Shown in pieces: positions 16,817-23,900 of a stretch of DNA of 64,000 nucleotides. The first letter of the stretch is position 1. Every line of letters starts with the position of its first letter. The position numbers were made by a program, and so were the translations under genes. The notes beneath the pieces were generated by a model. That model did not search any database, was not told where the DNA came from, and saw only the letters and a list, made by a program, of their open reading frames with translations. The DNA lies in assembly GCF_006716745.1 (NCBI RefSeq), contig NZ_VFPP01000001.1, positions 5,963,386-6,027,385 on the forward strand. Direction: 5' to 3'. This stretch comes from Saccharothrix saharensis (GTDB lineage: Bacteria; Actinomycetota; Actinomycetes; Mycobacteriales; Pseudonocardiaceae).

Positions 16817-17718
16817 TGGACAAGCACCTGTTCGACGACGCGATCGGGGAAGTGCCGCCGTCCACGGTCGACGTGGACGCGGTCATCGTCCGCGGGCGCC
16901 GCGCGGTCCGGCTCCGCCGCGTGGCGAACCCGGCGGTGGCCGCCGGTGTGGCCGTCGTAGCGCTGACCGGTGCCGTCGCGTACACGCTGACCGGCGGCAG
17001 CGGCGGGGCCGCGCCGGTCGGGGGCTCGTCGGGCACCACGTCCGCGGTGTCGCCGTCCCCGACCACTCCGGCCGGCTCGAAGGTGTCCACGCCATCGGTC
17101 ATCACCGTCGACGACAAGGTGCCACCACCCCAGTGCGGGGGCCGACTGGAGTCCGCGGCCGAAGCCGCCGCAAGGCTGACCCTGGCGGCGACGAACGCGG
17201 TCAAGGCCCAACGGCCGGACCTGGACCTGTCGGCCAACCCCGCCGGCGACTACCCCGCGGGCACCCCGCACGGGCCGCTCGACTTCCACCAGGTGAACCC
17301 GACCGACCCGACCGCCGAACTGTCCATCTGCGACACCGCGGCCACCTTCGAAGCCTGGGCCACCACGACCGCGGCGGACGGGACCGGGAACATCTTCTTC
17401 CTCATGTCGCCCACCTGGTACGACGGCCTGGGCCCCATGTGCGACTACCCGGGCCTGGGAACCCGGCTCTCCTGCGTGGCCGAAACCGGCCCCAAGGGTG
17501 AGGAGGTCATCAAGCAGACGGCGGACATGGGCAACGGCATCACCATGAACCAAGTCCTGGTCCACCGCACCGACGGCACCCGCCTCCTCGTCCAGTCGGA
17601 GAACGTCGACACCACCGGCAAATCGGGCAACGCCTCCACCACCCCACAGCCGCCACTGACCCTCGACCAGTTGGTCGCGATCAGCGTCGACCCGGCCTTG
17701 ACGATGTTCCCGGGCTGA
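16816..17718 (+). CDS. Membrane-anchored partner of the sigma factor
   Basis: A 300-residue protein: a short cytoplasmic N-terminus with a VIVRGRRAVRLRR basic stretch, one membrane helix (about residues 35-58), a Ser/Thr/Pro-rich linker and a secreted domain of about 200 residues with several Cys (PPPQCGG, ELSICDT, GPMCDYP, LSCVAET). It is translationally coupled to the sigma gene. Topology and position match a membrane partner or anti-sigma-like protein, but no HxxxCxxC zinc anti-sigma motif is present, so the regulatory role is inferred from position. Confidence 0.6.
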   Translation: MDKHLFDDAIGEVPPSTVDVDAVIVRGRRAVRLRRVANPAVAAGVAVVALTGAVAYTLTGGSGGAAPVGGSSGTTSAVSPSPTTPAGSKVSTPSVITVDDKVPPPQCGGRLESAAEAAARLTLAATNAVKAQRPDLDLSANPAGDYPAGTPHGPLDFHQVNPTDPTAELSICDTAATFEAWATTTAADGTGNIFFLMSPTWYDGLGPMCDYPGLGTRLSCVAETGPKGEEVIKQTADMGNGITMNQVLVHRTDGTRLLVQSENVDTTGKSGNASTTPQPPLTLDQLVAISVDPALTMFPG

Positions 17719-17737
17719 ACGCATTCGGGACTGCCGA

Positions 17738-17788
17738 CACAACAAGGCCCGCTGAGCAGCACTCGTGCTGTTCAGCGGGCCTTGTTGT
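17738..17788. terminator. Strong bidirectional terminator hairpin
   Basis: CACAACAAGGCCCGCTGA (17738-17755) pairs perfectly with 17771-17788, with an inner CAGCAC/GTGCTG stem. It can end the sigma/partner operon. Read on the minus strand it resembles the terminator that follows the tRNA-Arg gene at 21867-21907: both share AAGGCCC, CAGC, GAGT and CCTTgTTGT blocks in the same order. Confidence 0.8.
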
Positions 17789-17790
17789 GC

Positions 17791-17823
17791 TTGTGCCCTC
17801 GGCAGGCCACCACGCACACCTGC
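17791..17823 (-). repeat. Decayed tRNA-Arg 3' end, candidate attachment-site copy
   Basis: Read on the minus strand this stretch is GCAGGT..., an altered loop, then CCTGCCGAGGGCACAA. It matches the T-stem and acceptor 3' strand of the tRNA-Arg at 21913-21987 (GCAGGTTCGAATCCTGCC, then GGGGGCACCA). Both T-stem strands and 14 of 16 bases of the CCTGCC-to-CA part are kept, but the T-loop is not. A terminator like that of the tRNA follows, as expected if an element integrated at the tRNA 3' end and left the old 3' end behind. The match is short. Confidence 0.45.
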
Positions 17824-18234
17824 TTACGGTTGACCAGCGGCTTCCACCCTGACGTCTGGTCAGCGAGAGCTGCTTCGTGGCTCCCGGCCCTGGCCCACAT
17901 CACCTCGCCAGGGCGGGAGCGCCCACGATCGCGTCGTTCGAGCTCATCACTTCGACCATCGGTCTGGTTGTGGCGCTCACCTTCACATCCGGGTCTGGCA
18001 ACTCCCGAGCCGTGCGCTTCGGCTCGGTGCCTCCTTGGCACCGCTTCCCCCTCCTGCCGCTGACAGCTCAGCGTTGAGCCTGATCCTCGCCATGACGCTT
18101 GCCGGTGCAGAGACCTGATCGCCCTCGGCGGGCTCGACGGCTGTTCGATCCGCATCCGTTGTGACACCGACGCTCAACATGGCCGCCCGGTCGTCATAGG
18201 TCAGTTCGCAAGGTCGCGGGTGGTGTATCAGGAG

Positions 18235-18243
18235 TGGTATATT
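18235..18243 (+). promoter_or_regulatory. Candidate extended -10 promoter of the island operon
   Basis: TGGTATATT fits an extended -10 (TGn-TATATT) 38 bases before the GTG of the HTH-ImmA gene. No -35 box is evident. Related GGTGTAT and GGTATTC blocks flank it and could bind the HTH protein. Confidence 0.4.
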
Positions 18244-18280
18244 TCGAGGTGTTCTGCTGAGGTATTCCCAGGGGGTTCTC

Positions 18281-19438
18281 GTGACAGGCCAGTCCACCAG
18301 CGCAGCGCCGCGAATGCTGATCTTGGCGCGCGAGTCGCGTGGGCTGAAGCAGGATGACGTCGCGAAGGCGATGAAGGCGCTGGACGGGCCCACCTCGAAA
18401 GTGAGCCAGGCATACGTGAGCCGTGCGGAGTCGGGGCGGCTAGCGGTCACCGGCGAGCGACTGGAGTTGTATGCGCGTGCTCTCGCCTACCCCGTCGACC
18501 TGCTGGTCATGAGCGAGACCGAAGTCGGAGCAGGCCCCGGCTTGGTACACCACCGCAAGAAACAGGCGGCAGCGGCGCCTGACCTGCGGCGGATCCACGC
18601 GGTCCTCAACCTATCCCGTATCCAGCTGCGGGGATTGCTCGACGGTGCACCGAGAAGGGTCGACCTGAGCCTCCCGCGCCTCGAAGTCGACGACTACTTC
18701 ACCGGTGCGGACGCCGCACGCAAGGTTCGCGCGGACTGGGGTCTTCCCAGTGGCCCGCTTGGCTCCGTGATCGGTGTGGTCGAGTCGACCGGCGGGCTGG
18801 TGCTGCGCCGCGCGCTCGTGGCTCCGGTTCCCCTCGACTCCGGCAACGAGAGCGTGCCGGTGGACGCGGTCAGCGTGTGCACGCCGGGTGAAGACCCGCT
18901 TGTGCTGCTCAACGACGGCACCCCCGGCGACCGGGACCGCTTCACGACCGCCCACGAGTTGGGTCACATGGTGATGCACACCCTTCCGCACCCACAGCAG
19001 GAGAAGCAGGCCAACCAGTTCGCCGCCGAGTTCCTGATGCCGGCCGAGGACATCCGCAGGGACTTCGCGGGCACTGTGGACCTGCGTTGCCTGCTCGAGC
19101 TGAAGGCGCAGTGGGGTGTCTCGATGTGGGCGTTGCTGCGCCGAGCGCACACCCTTGGCGAGCTCAGTGACTGGCAGTACCGCACGCTCGCAGTCGAAAT
19201 GACGAGCCTCGGCTACCGGACGAGCGAGCCCGGCCGACTGAACCCTGAGCAGCCCTCCGCGGTCCGGTCGGTGATCGACCAGTACCTCGGTGAGGGACAT
19301 GAGGTCGACGACCTCGCCAGGCGGGCACGTCTTGAGCCCGCGGAGTTCACGACGTTGTACCTCGGCGACCGGTCGTCCGCAGCGACCGGTGAGTCCGAGC
19401 ATCCGGTTCCCGCTTCAGCAGTCGAGGTTTCGATATGA
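18281..19438 (+). CDS. XRE-type HTH protein with ImmA/IrrE metallopeptidase domain
   Basis: A 385-residue two-domain protein. Residues 1-75 form a Cro/CI-type helix-turn-helix (LARESRGLKQDDVAKAM, then VSQAYVSRAESGRL). Residues 140-300 form an ImmA/IrrE-type zinc peptidase with HELGH at residues 225-229 and the downstream FAAEFLMPAEDIRRDF. In characterised systems such proteases cut a repressor (ImmA) or a stress repressor (IrrE/DdrO). Fused HTH-ImmA proteins often guard mobile or toxin-antitoxin-like modules. The GTG start has CCAGGGGG upstream. Its stop overlaps the ATG of the transglycosylase-like gene (ATGA), so the two are one operon. Confidence 0.85.
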   Translation: MTGQSTSAAPRMLILARESRGLKQDDVAKAMKALDGPTSKVSQAYVSRAESGRLAVTGERLELYARALAYPVDLLVMSETEVGAGPGLVHHRKKQAAAAPDLRRIHAVLNLSRIQLRGLLDGAPRRVDLSLPRLEVDDYFTGADAARKVRADWGLPSGPLGSVIGVVESTGGLVLRRALVAPVPLDSGNESVPVDAVSVCTPGEDPLVLLNDGTPGDRDRFTTAHELGHMVMHTLPHPQQEKQANQFAAEFLMPAEDIRRDFAGTVDLRCLLELKAQWGVSMWALLRRAHTLGELSDWQYRTLAVEMTSLGYRTSEPGRLNPEQPSAVRSVIDQYLGEGHEVDDLARRARLEPAEFTTLYLGDRSSAATGESEHPVPASAVEVSI

Positions 19439-20664
19439 CGGACACGTCCCCGCCATCCAACCTGCCCGCTCCGCGCCCTCCCACCGACGTGGAAGCAGCT
19501 CGTGCCCAAGCGCTGCACGCGCTCGGCCTACAGCCCAAGCCCTCAGCTCCTCCTGGACCAGTCGGCGCGCTCACCGACCGGGTCCTCGTGCACGCGAGCT
19601 GGGACGCTGGAAGGCAACTGGTCGACCTGCTCCCCACTGCATCCAGTGGACTGATGCTGAGCGGTGCCGAGGCGGCCACCGGGGTCAAGGTTCTGAGCCG
19701 GCGCGGCCACGCGGGTTCTCGTCTGATCGACCCGGAAGGGTACCGGCTGGCCGCCGCGACCACCGACGCTCCGTTCGTCCTGCAAGACGGTGACGGACTG
19801 TTCGACATGACGCTCGACATGGCTCTGGACGGCCAGCGCGACGCCGGTGCGACGGCCGCCATCACACCCACCGGGTTTCTCCCTGCCGGGAACGCCGATC
19901 CGTTGAAGAAGGCGGCCGACCTCGTGGCAGATCTGGACCGTGACGATGTCATCCTGGCCATGCCGTTGGACATCGCGTGGTTCAACAAGGAGCACTTCCC
20001 CCAGCTGCTCGCCATCTCTCGTCAACTAGTGGTTCCCAAGCTCGTCTTCCTCGGCGGCCAGTTCGACCCGATGGGGCGCTACAAGTCCGGTGTGGCGAAC
20101 CTCCGCCGGTTGGTCTCCGAGGCGCCGTACATCGGCGTCGCTCGCACCGACCTCAACGCGTTCGATGCCATGACCCACGGGGCGTTCGTGGCTTCGATCG
20201 GCACTGGTGGCAGCCGTCGGCATGTCGTGCCGTTCGGTCAGATGCCCATTTCCAGCAAGAAGGACTACTCTCCCAGCGTTCTCGTTCCCGGGCTGATGTC
20301 CTTCTACAAGGGAAGCGTCCTCGCTGAGCGGTTCGCCAACGCCGAGCCGCCGAAGTGCTTCTGCCCCTCGTGCAACGGCCGGGCGTTGGACACCTTCCTC
20401 TCCCGCGACCACTCCGCCGCAGCGCACGCCCACGGTGTCCACACCTGGAACTCGTGGATCTCCGAGATGCACCAGCAGCGGACGCTGGCGGAGCGAGCGG
20501 ATTGGTGGCAGCAACGCTCCGTGGAAGCGGTCGCCTACTGCGACGTCCTGAACGTGCGCATTGAACAGGAAGGGGCGTTCGAGGCACCTGGGCCGCTCAA
20601 GGCGTGGGCAGGTCTGCCCTCGTGGCCAGTCACGTCATGGACGAGGCAGGCTCCGACTCACTGA
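19435..20664 (+). CDS. tRNA-guanine-transglycosylase-like TIM-barrel protein
   Basis: A 409-residue protein unlike housekeeping Tgt in most of its length but with the Tgt zinc site: CFCPSC at residues 308-313, then a segment ending GVHTWNSW (His 336) and MHQQRTLAERADWW. Bacterial Tgt has CxCxxC, about 25 residues, then TIHNLRYY with the fourth ligand. The centre (VPKLVFLGGQFDPMGRY, FDAMTHGAFVASIGTGG) is compatible with a TIM barrel. Relatives swap guanine for 7-deazaguanines in tRNA (Tgt) or DNA (DpdA). No preQ0/preQ1 genes or DpdB/C-like partners are seen here. The substrate is therefore open: tRNA, DNA or another base-exchange reaction. The last 35 bases overlap a convergent gene. Confidence 0.6.
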   Translation: MTDTSPPSNLPAPRPPTDVEAARAQALHALGLQPKPSAPPGPVGALTDRVLVHASWDAGRQLVDLLPTASSGLMLSGAEAATGVKVLSRRGHAGSRLIDPEGYRLAAATTDAPFVLQDGDGLFDMTLDMALDGQRDAGATAAITPTGFLPAGNADPLKKAADLVADLDRDDVILAMPLDIAWFNKEHFPQLLAISRQLVVPKLVFLGGQFDPMGRYKSGVANLRRLVSEAPYIGVARTDLNAFDAMTHGAFVASIGTGGSRRHVVPFGQMPISSKKDYSPSVLVPGLMSFYKGSVLAERFANAEPPKCFCPSCNGRALDTFLSRDHSAAAHAHGVHTWNSWISEMHQQRTLAERADWWQQRSVEAVAYCDVLNVRIEQEGAFEAPGPLKAWAGLPSWPVTSWTRQAPTH

Positions 20665-21277
20665 GCTGGGCGAAGACCTCCTCGGCGAACCACCACTGCG
20701 CAGGCGTGTGCCGACGCCGAACGTACCGGCGCGGCTCGACCACCATGTCGAGCTGCTTGCCGCTGAACACGCAGACCCCGCAACCACTGAACGACGCGCG
20801 CACAAATAGATCATCAGCATCCTGCGGCAACGCCGGCAGCAAAACCGCGCGTTCGCAGAACGGCGCGAACCTGTCCGCCCGCTTGAGCCCGATCTTCCAG
20901 TCGCGCGCGGTGACGACCGCGAACCGTGCCGTCAGCGGCGCTACGGCCCGTCGAACAACATGCTCGCCATCACGATCCACCGCACCCTGAGGTGCGCGGC
21001 CGAGTAGCCTGCGCTCTCGGTCGGTCAACGAGTCGGCCGGCACCGGCAAGCCGACCGGCAGTCCCATGAGCACATCGAGCACGTCCTGGCCGGGTGCGGG
21101 AACTGCCCGCCGGCCATCGCGCCGCCTGACCTCCGCGTTGATCAATTGGTAGTTCACTGCCGCGGTCGAGCCGAACATCCGGACAGGCGTGGTTCCAGCG
21201 GTCGGCCCGCCGGCCTCGCTGTGCGCCACCGTGTCCTGGGCGGCCCGAGCCAGCGCGGCCAACGCGGTCGGGCTCAT
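20630..21277 (-). CDS. Unrecognised island protein
   Basis: A 215-residue soluble protein I do not recognise. The C-terminal third is distinctive: FSGCGVCVFSGKQLDMVVEP followed by a basic stretch RRYVRRRHTPAQWWF and an acidic end. The N-terminal third is Ala/Thr-rich and helical. Two close Cys (GCGVC) could bind metal or form a redox pair. It starts with an ATG overlapping the stop of the upstream winged-helix gene and ends inside the 3' end of the transglycosylase-like gene, so both operons meet tail to tail with a 35-base overlap. Probably a functional member of the island system. Confidence 0.6.
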   Translation of the reverse strand: MSPTALAALARAAQDTVAHSEAGGPTAGTTPVRMFGSTAAVNYQLINAEVRRRDGRRAVPAPGQDVLDVLMGLPVGLPVPADSLTDRERRLLGRAPQGAVDRDGEHVVRRAVAPLTARFAVVTARDWKIGLKRADRFAPFCERAVLLPALPQDADDLFVRASFSGCGVCVFSGKQLDMVVEPRRYVRRRHTPAQWWFAEEVFAQLSESEPASSMT

Positions 21278-21594
21278 GACGCCTTCACCTCGATCGTCGA
21301 GAGTTCCACGGCCAGTGCTCGTACGCACGGCCACACCGAGCTGTCGCTCCGCCGGTACCACCTACGGCGCTCAGGCAACTGCCGGGGAAGTTTCTCCACA
21401 AGGCCCGCACGGAGCAAATCGTTCACTGGGGCGTAGTACACGCTTGCCGGCACTCCCTGCTCATGCGCCAGGTCTGACAGGTTCACCCTCCCGTCCTCGG
21501 CCTGTGCGAAAGCCGCCATGAGCTCCAACTTGTGCCGGTTCCCGAACAGTAGGAGCGACGCCCTGCGCTCTGGCGGGCACTCGGCCAACGACAT
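21274..21594 (-). CDS. Small winged-helix protein, island regulator
   Basis: A 106-residue protein with one winged-helix domain (LFGNRHKLELMAAFAQAEDG, LSDLAHEQGVPASVYYAPV, LLRAGLVEKLPRQ, then RRWYRRSDSSVW), like PadR/MarR-sized regulators. ATG 21594 is chosen over longer open-frame starts because it matches the domain start and lies eight bases after a good -10 box, giving a leaderless transcript. It overlaps the next gene by four bases (ATGA). The palindrome in its own promoter suggests autoregulation, or control by the HTH-ImmA protein across the island. Confidence 0.7.
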   Translation of the reverse strand: MSLAECPPERRASLLLFGNRHKLELMAAFAQAEDGRVNLSDLAHEQGVPASVYYAPVNDLLRAGLVEKLPRQLPERRRWYRRSDSSVWPCVRALAVELSTIEVKAS

Positions 21595-21601
21595 GTCGCA
21601 T

Positions 21602-21630
21602 AAAGTAGTGATTCGCGATTCACGAATCAA
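21602..21630 (-). promoter_or_regulatory. Leaderless promoter with a palindrome in the spacer
   Basis: Read on the minus strand: TTGATT (-35, 21625-21630), a 17-base spacer, TACTTT (-10, 21602-21607), then seven bases to the ATG at 21594. The expected start of transcription falls on the ATG. The spacer is almost entirely the palindrome GTGAaTCGCGAaTCAC (21608-21623; one mismatched pair), so a bound dimer would block RNA polymerase. Confidence 0.7.
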
Positions 21631-21866
21631 TGGCAGTGCCTGTCCTGTTGGCGTCCGTGCAGGCGAGAGCAAGCGCCTGACACACGGCCGTGGTCGGCTC
21701 AAGGCCCAACTCGACATCGTCGCGGCCGAGGCCACCGAGCCCTCAGCCCTGGAAGGGAGTCGGTGACGATCTGGAGGGGTGTAGAGGCTGCCCTGGGCCA
21801 CCGGCCGAATTGCTGAAACTGCGGCACAACCGGCCGCCGACGGCCGGTCCCAGTTGGACAGACAAC

Positions 21867-21907
21867 AAAGGCCCTTGACCGGCGTACTCGCTGGTCAAGG
21901 GCCTTTT
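21867..21907 (-). terminator. Terminator of the tRNA-Arg gene
   Basis: AAAGGCCCTTGACC (21867-21880) pairs perfectly with GGTCAAGGGCCTTT (21893-21906) over a 12-base loop. On the minus strand it follows the tRNA 3' end and is followed by TTTGTTGTC, a T-rich tail. It closely resembles the hairpin at 17738-17788. Confidence 0.8.
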
Positions 21908-21912
21908 CGTGG

Positions 21913-21987
21913 TGGTGCCCCCGGCAGGATTCGAACCTGCGCACCCGCCTCCGGAGGGCGGTGCTCTATCCCCTGAGCTACGGGGGC
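21913..21987 (-). tRNA. tRNA-Arg (anticodon CCG)
   Basis: The minus strand folds as a complete cloverleaf: acceptor GCCCCCG/CGGGGGC, D-arm GCTC...GAGC, anticodon stem CCGCC/GGCGG with loop CTCCGGA (anticodon CCG), T-arm GCAGG-TTCGAAT-CCTGC, discriminator A and encoded CCA. It is 72 bases plus CCA and would read CGG codons. It marks the right edge of the island and has its own terminator downstream. Confidence 0.95.
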
Positions 21988-22052
21988 CGCAGCTACGGGT
22001 GGAAGCTTAGCGCACGGCCGCACGGGGTTTTCACCCCCTACCCTCTTGGGTT

Positions 22053-22862
22053 GTGCAGACGTGGACCGAGCGGGTGGTGCAGGGCGATGACCTGCGAATT
22101 CGGGTGGTGGAGGGCGGGGTGGTCGGGGCGGTGCCCGTGGTGTTGGCGCACGGGTTCCCGGACACCTCGCGGGTGTGGGACGGGGTAGCCCGGAGGTTGG
22201 CGGAGCGGTTCTGGGTGGTTCGGTACGACGTAAGGGGGGCTGGTGGGTCGGAGGCTCCCGTCGCGGGCGGGAGTCGCGGTTACCGGATGGAGCGGTTGGT
22301 GGGGGACCTGGCGGCGGTGGCGGAGGGGGTTGGTGGGCCGGTGCACCTCGTCGGGCACGACTGGGGGTCGGTGCAGGGGTGGGCGGCGGTGGTGGCCAGG
22401 CCCGGGTTGTTCCGGTCGTTCACCAGTGTCTCCGGGCCGGATCTGGGGCACCTCGCCGACTGGGTCGGGCGCAACCGCCGGCGGCCGGTGACGGTGATGA
22501 AGGTGTTGGGGAGGTCCTGGTACATCGCGGGGTTCAGGGTGCCCGGTGTGGCGGAGACGGTGTGGCGGGTGCCCGCGGTCCGCAGGTGGTTGAAGGCGGG
22601 GCGGCGGGAGTTGGTCAACGGGCTCGGCTTGTACCGGGCCAACATGGGACGTGGGTGGAAGCCGCGGCAGGTCGTCGTCAGGGTTCACCAGATCGAGTTG
22701 ACGAAGGACCCGTACGTGGTGCGGGAGCACCTGGAGGCGGCCGAGCCGTGGGTAGAGGCGCTCACCCGGAGCGCGATCGACGCGGGGCACTGGGCGCCGC
22801 GGACGCACCCGGACCTGGTCGCGCGCCACATCGAGGACGCCGTCGACGGCAAGTGGCGGTGA
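22053..22862 (+). CDS. Epoxide-hydrolase-like alpha/beta hydrolase
   Basis: A 269-residue alpha/beta hydrolase with HGFPDTSRVWD (oxyanion), VGHDWGSVQGW (Asp nucleophile) and DAGHWAPRTHP (catalytic His). The Asp nucleophile puts it with epoxide hydrolases and dehalogenases. Similar sequences also occur as N-terminal halves of hydrolase-dehydrogenase fusions, but here the gene ends after the hydrolase. GTG 22053 follows the tRNA-Arg promoter region. The DNA is unusually G-rich on the coding strand with frequent GGG codons, unlike its neighbours. Confidence 0.8.
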   Translation: MQTWTERVVQGDDLRIRVVEGGVVGAVPVVLAHGFPDTSRVWDGVARRLAERFWVVRYDVRGAGGSEAPVAGGSRGYRMERLVGDLAAVAEGVGGPVHLVGHDWGSVQGWAAVVARPGLFRSFTSVSGPDLGHLADWVGRNRRRPVTVMKVLGRSWYIAGFRVPGVAETVWRVPAVRRWLKAGRRELVNGLGLYRANMGRGWKPRQVVVRVHQIELTKDPYVVREHLEAAEPWVEALTRSAIDAGHWAPRTHPDLVARHIEDAVDGKWR

Positions 22863-22953
22863 ACGGGGGCGGATCGGTGGTACCCGTCAGGCACCGCGCC
22901 CCCGGTTCCGCGCCTCGGGACGGGTGTGGCGACCCCGACACTCGAGTTGTACT

Positions 22954-22963
22954 CATGCGCATG
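22954..22963. promoter_or_regulatory. Palindrome before the CDF metal-exporter gene
   Basis: CATGCGCATG is a perfect 10-base palindrome lying between a TTGTAC box (22947-22952) and a TATATG box (22968-22973), just upstream of the ATG at 22982. It is a plausible metal-sensor operator in an AT-richer promoter. The sensor itself is not encoded nearby. Confidence 0.4.
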
Positions 22964-22981
22964 TGACTATATGTTTCGCTC

Positions 22982-23890
22982 ATGGGTCACGGACACGGCC
23001 ACGGTGTGTCGTCGGGGAGCGCCAAGCACCTCGGTCGGCTGTGGATCGCCTTCGCCATCGGTGCCGCGTTCATGGCGCTGGAGTTCGTCGTCGGCGTGGC
23101 CACCGGCTCGCTGGCGCTGATCTCCGACGCCGCCCACATGCTCACCGACGTCCTGGGCGTCGGCATGGCGCTGGCCGCCATCATGCTGGCCCGCCGCGCC
23201 CGCACGGGCGGCAGCCGCACGTTCGGCCTCTACCGCGCCGAGGTGCTGGCCGCCCTGGCCAACGCCGTGCTGCTCTTCGGCGTGGCCGGTTACGTCGTGT
23301 ACGAGGCCGTGGGCCGGTTCGGCAACCCGCCGGAGGTCCCCGGCCTCCCGGTCGTGCTGGCCGCCACCGCGGGCCTCGCGGCCAACCTGGTCTCGTTCGC
23401 CCTGCTCCGGGACGGCGCGAAGGACAGCATCAACGTCCGCGGCGCGTACCTGGAGGTCCTCGCCGACCTGATCGGATCGGTCGGCGTGCTGATCAGCGGC
23501 GCCGTCACGCTGCTCTTCGGCTGGCGCTACGCCGACCCCATCACGGGTGTCGCGATCGGCCTGTTCGTCCTGCCCCGCACGTACAAGCTGGCCGCGAGCG
23601 CGCTGCGCATCCTCTTCCAGCACGCCCCGGAACGCCTGGACGTCGCCGCGATGAAGGCGGACCTCGGCCGGCTGCCGGGCGTGGCCGAGGCGCACGACCT
23701 GCACGTCTGGACGCTCACCTCGGGCATGGAGGTGGCCTCCGCGCACCTCACCACCCGCGACCACGTGGACCCGGCGGAGGTGCTGCGCGCCGCCCAGGCG
23801 CTGCTGGCCGAGCGCTACCACATCGAGCACGCCACGCTCCAGGTCGAACCAGGAGATTCCGCGCAGAGGTGCCGCGAAATCTCCTGGTGA
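22982..23890 (+). CDS. Cation diffusion facilitator metal exporter (CzcD/ZitB type)
   Basis: A 302-residue six-helix metal/proton antiporter. The His-rich start MGHGHGHG, helix II with LISDAAHMLTDVLG and helix V with YLEVLADLIGSVGVL carry the HxxxD-type zinc site. The C-terminal cytoplasmic domain (VAEAHDLHVWTLTSGMEVAS, then HIEHATLQVE) is the usual CDF sensor domain. It exports Zn(II), and perhaps Co(II) or Cd(II). The last dozen codons encode an unconserved tail (PGDSAQRCREISW) made of a hairpin that probably terminates transcription. Confidence 0.9.
   Translation: MGHGHGHGVSSGSAKHLGRLWIAFAIGAAFMALEFVVGVATGSLALISDAAHMLTDVLGVGMALAAIMLARRARTGGSRTFGLYRAEVLAALANAVLLFGVAGYVVYEAVGRFGNPPEVPGLPVVLAATAGLAANLVSFALLRDGAKDSINVRGAYLEVLADLIGSVGVLISGAVTLLFGWRYADPITGVAIGLFVLPRTYKLAASALRILFQHAPERLDVAAMKADLGRLPGVAEAHDLHVWTLTSGMEVASAHLTTRDHVDPAEVLRAAQALLAERYHIEHATLQVEPGDSAQRCREISW
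23851..23885. terminator. Terminator hairpin inside the CDF coding end
   Basis: AGGAGATTCCGCG (23851-23863) pairs with CGCGAAATCTCCT (23873-23885) with one mismatch and a 9-base loop. It ends three bases before the CDF stop and 15 before the convergent mannosidase stop, so it could serve both genes. Confidence 0.6.
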
Positions 23891-23900
23891 CCCGAGAGCC

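Larger units (their letters stand above)
17719..18280. other. Left border of the island, no convincing gene
   Basis: This 560-base gap holds a strong hairpin (17738-17788), a tRNA-Arg-like remnant (17791-17823), and a promoter-like box just before the first island gene. Base composition falls here compared with neighbours. The minus-strand frame at 17772-18167 ends inside the hairpin and has no recognisable protein character. Confidence 0.5.

Noticed and set aside
17831..17862. TGACCAG ... CTGGTCA inverted repeat inside the island border
   Set aside because: Seven-base arms over an 18-base spacer are expected by chance; no gene start lies close.
17772..18167. A 131-codon minus-strand reading frame at the left edge of the island
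   Set aside because: It ends inside a strong terminator hairpin, starts without a ribosome binding site and has no hydrophobic core or family signature. It is more likely chance open frame in GC-rich DNA.
22053..22862. The G-rich hydrolase gene as part of the tRNA island
   Set aside because: It lies outside the tRNA 3' side, on the upstream side of the tRNA gene, so it would not be part of an element integrated at the 3' end; its odd base use remains unexplained.
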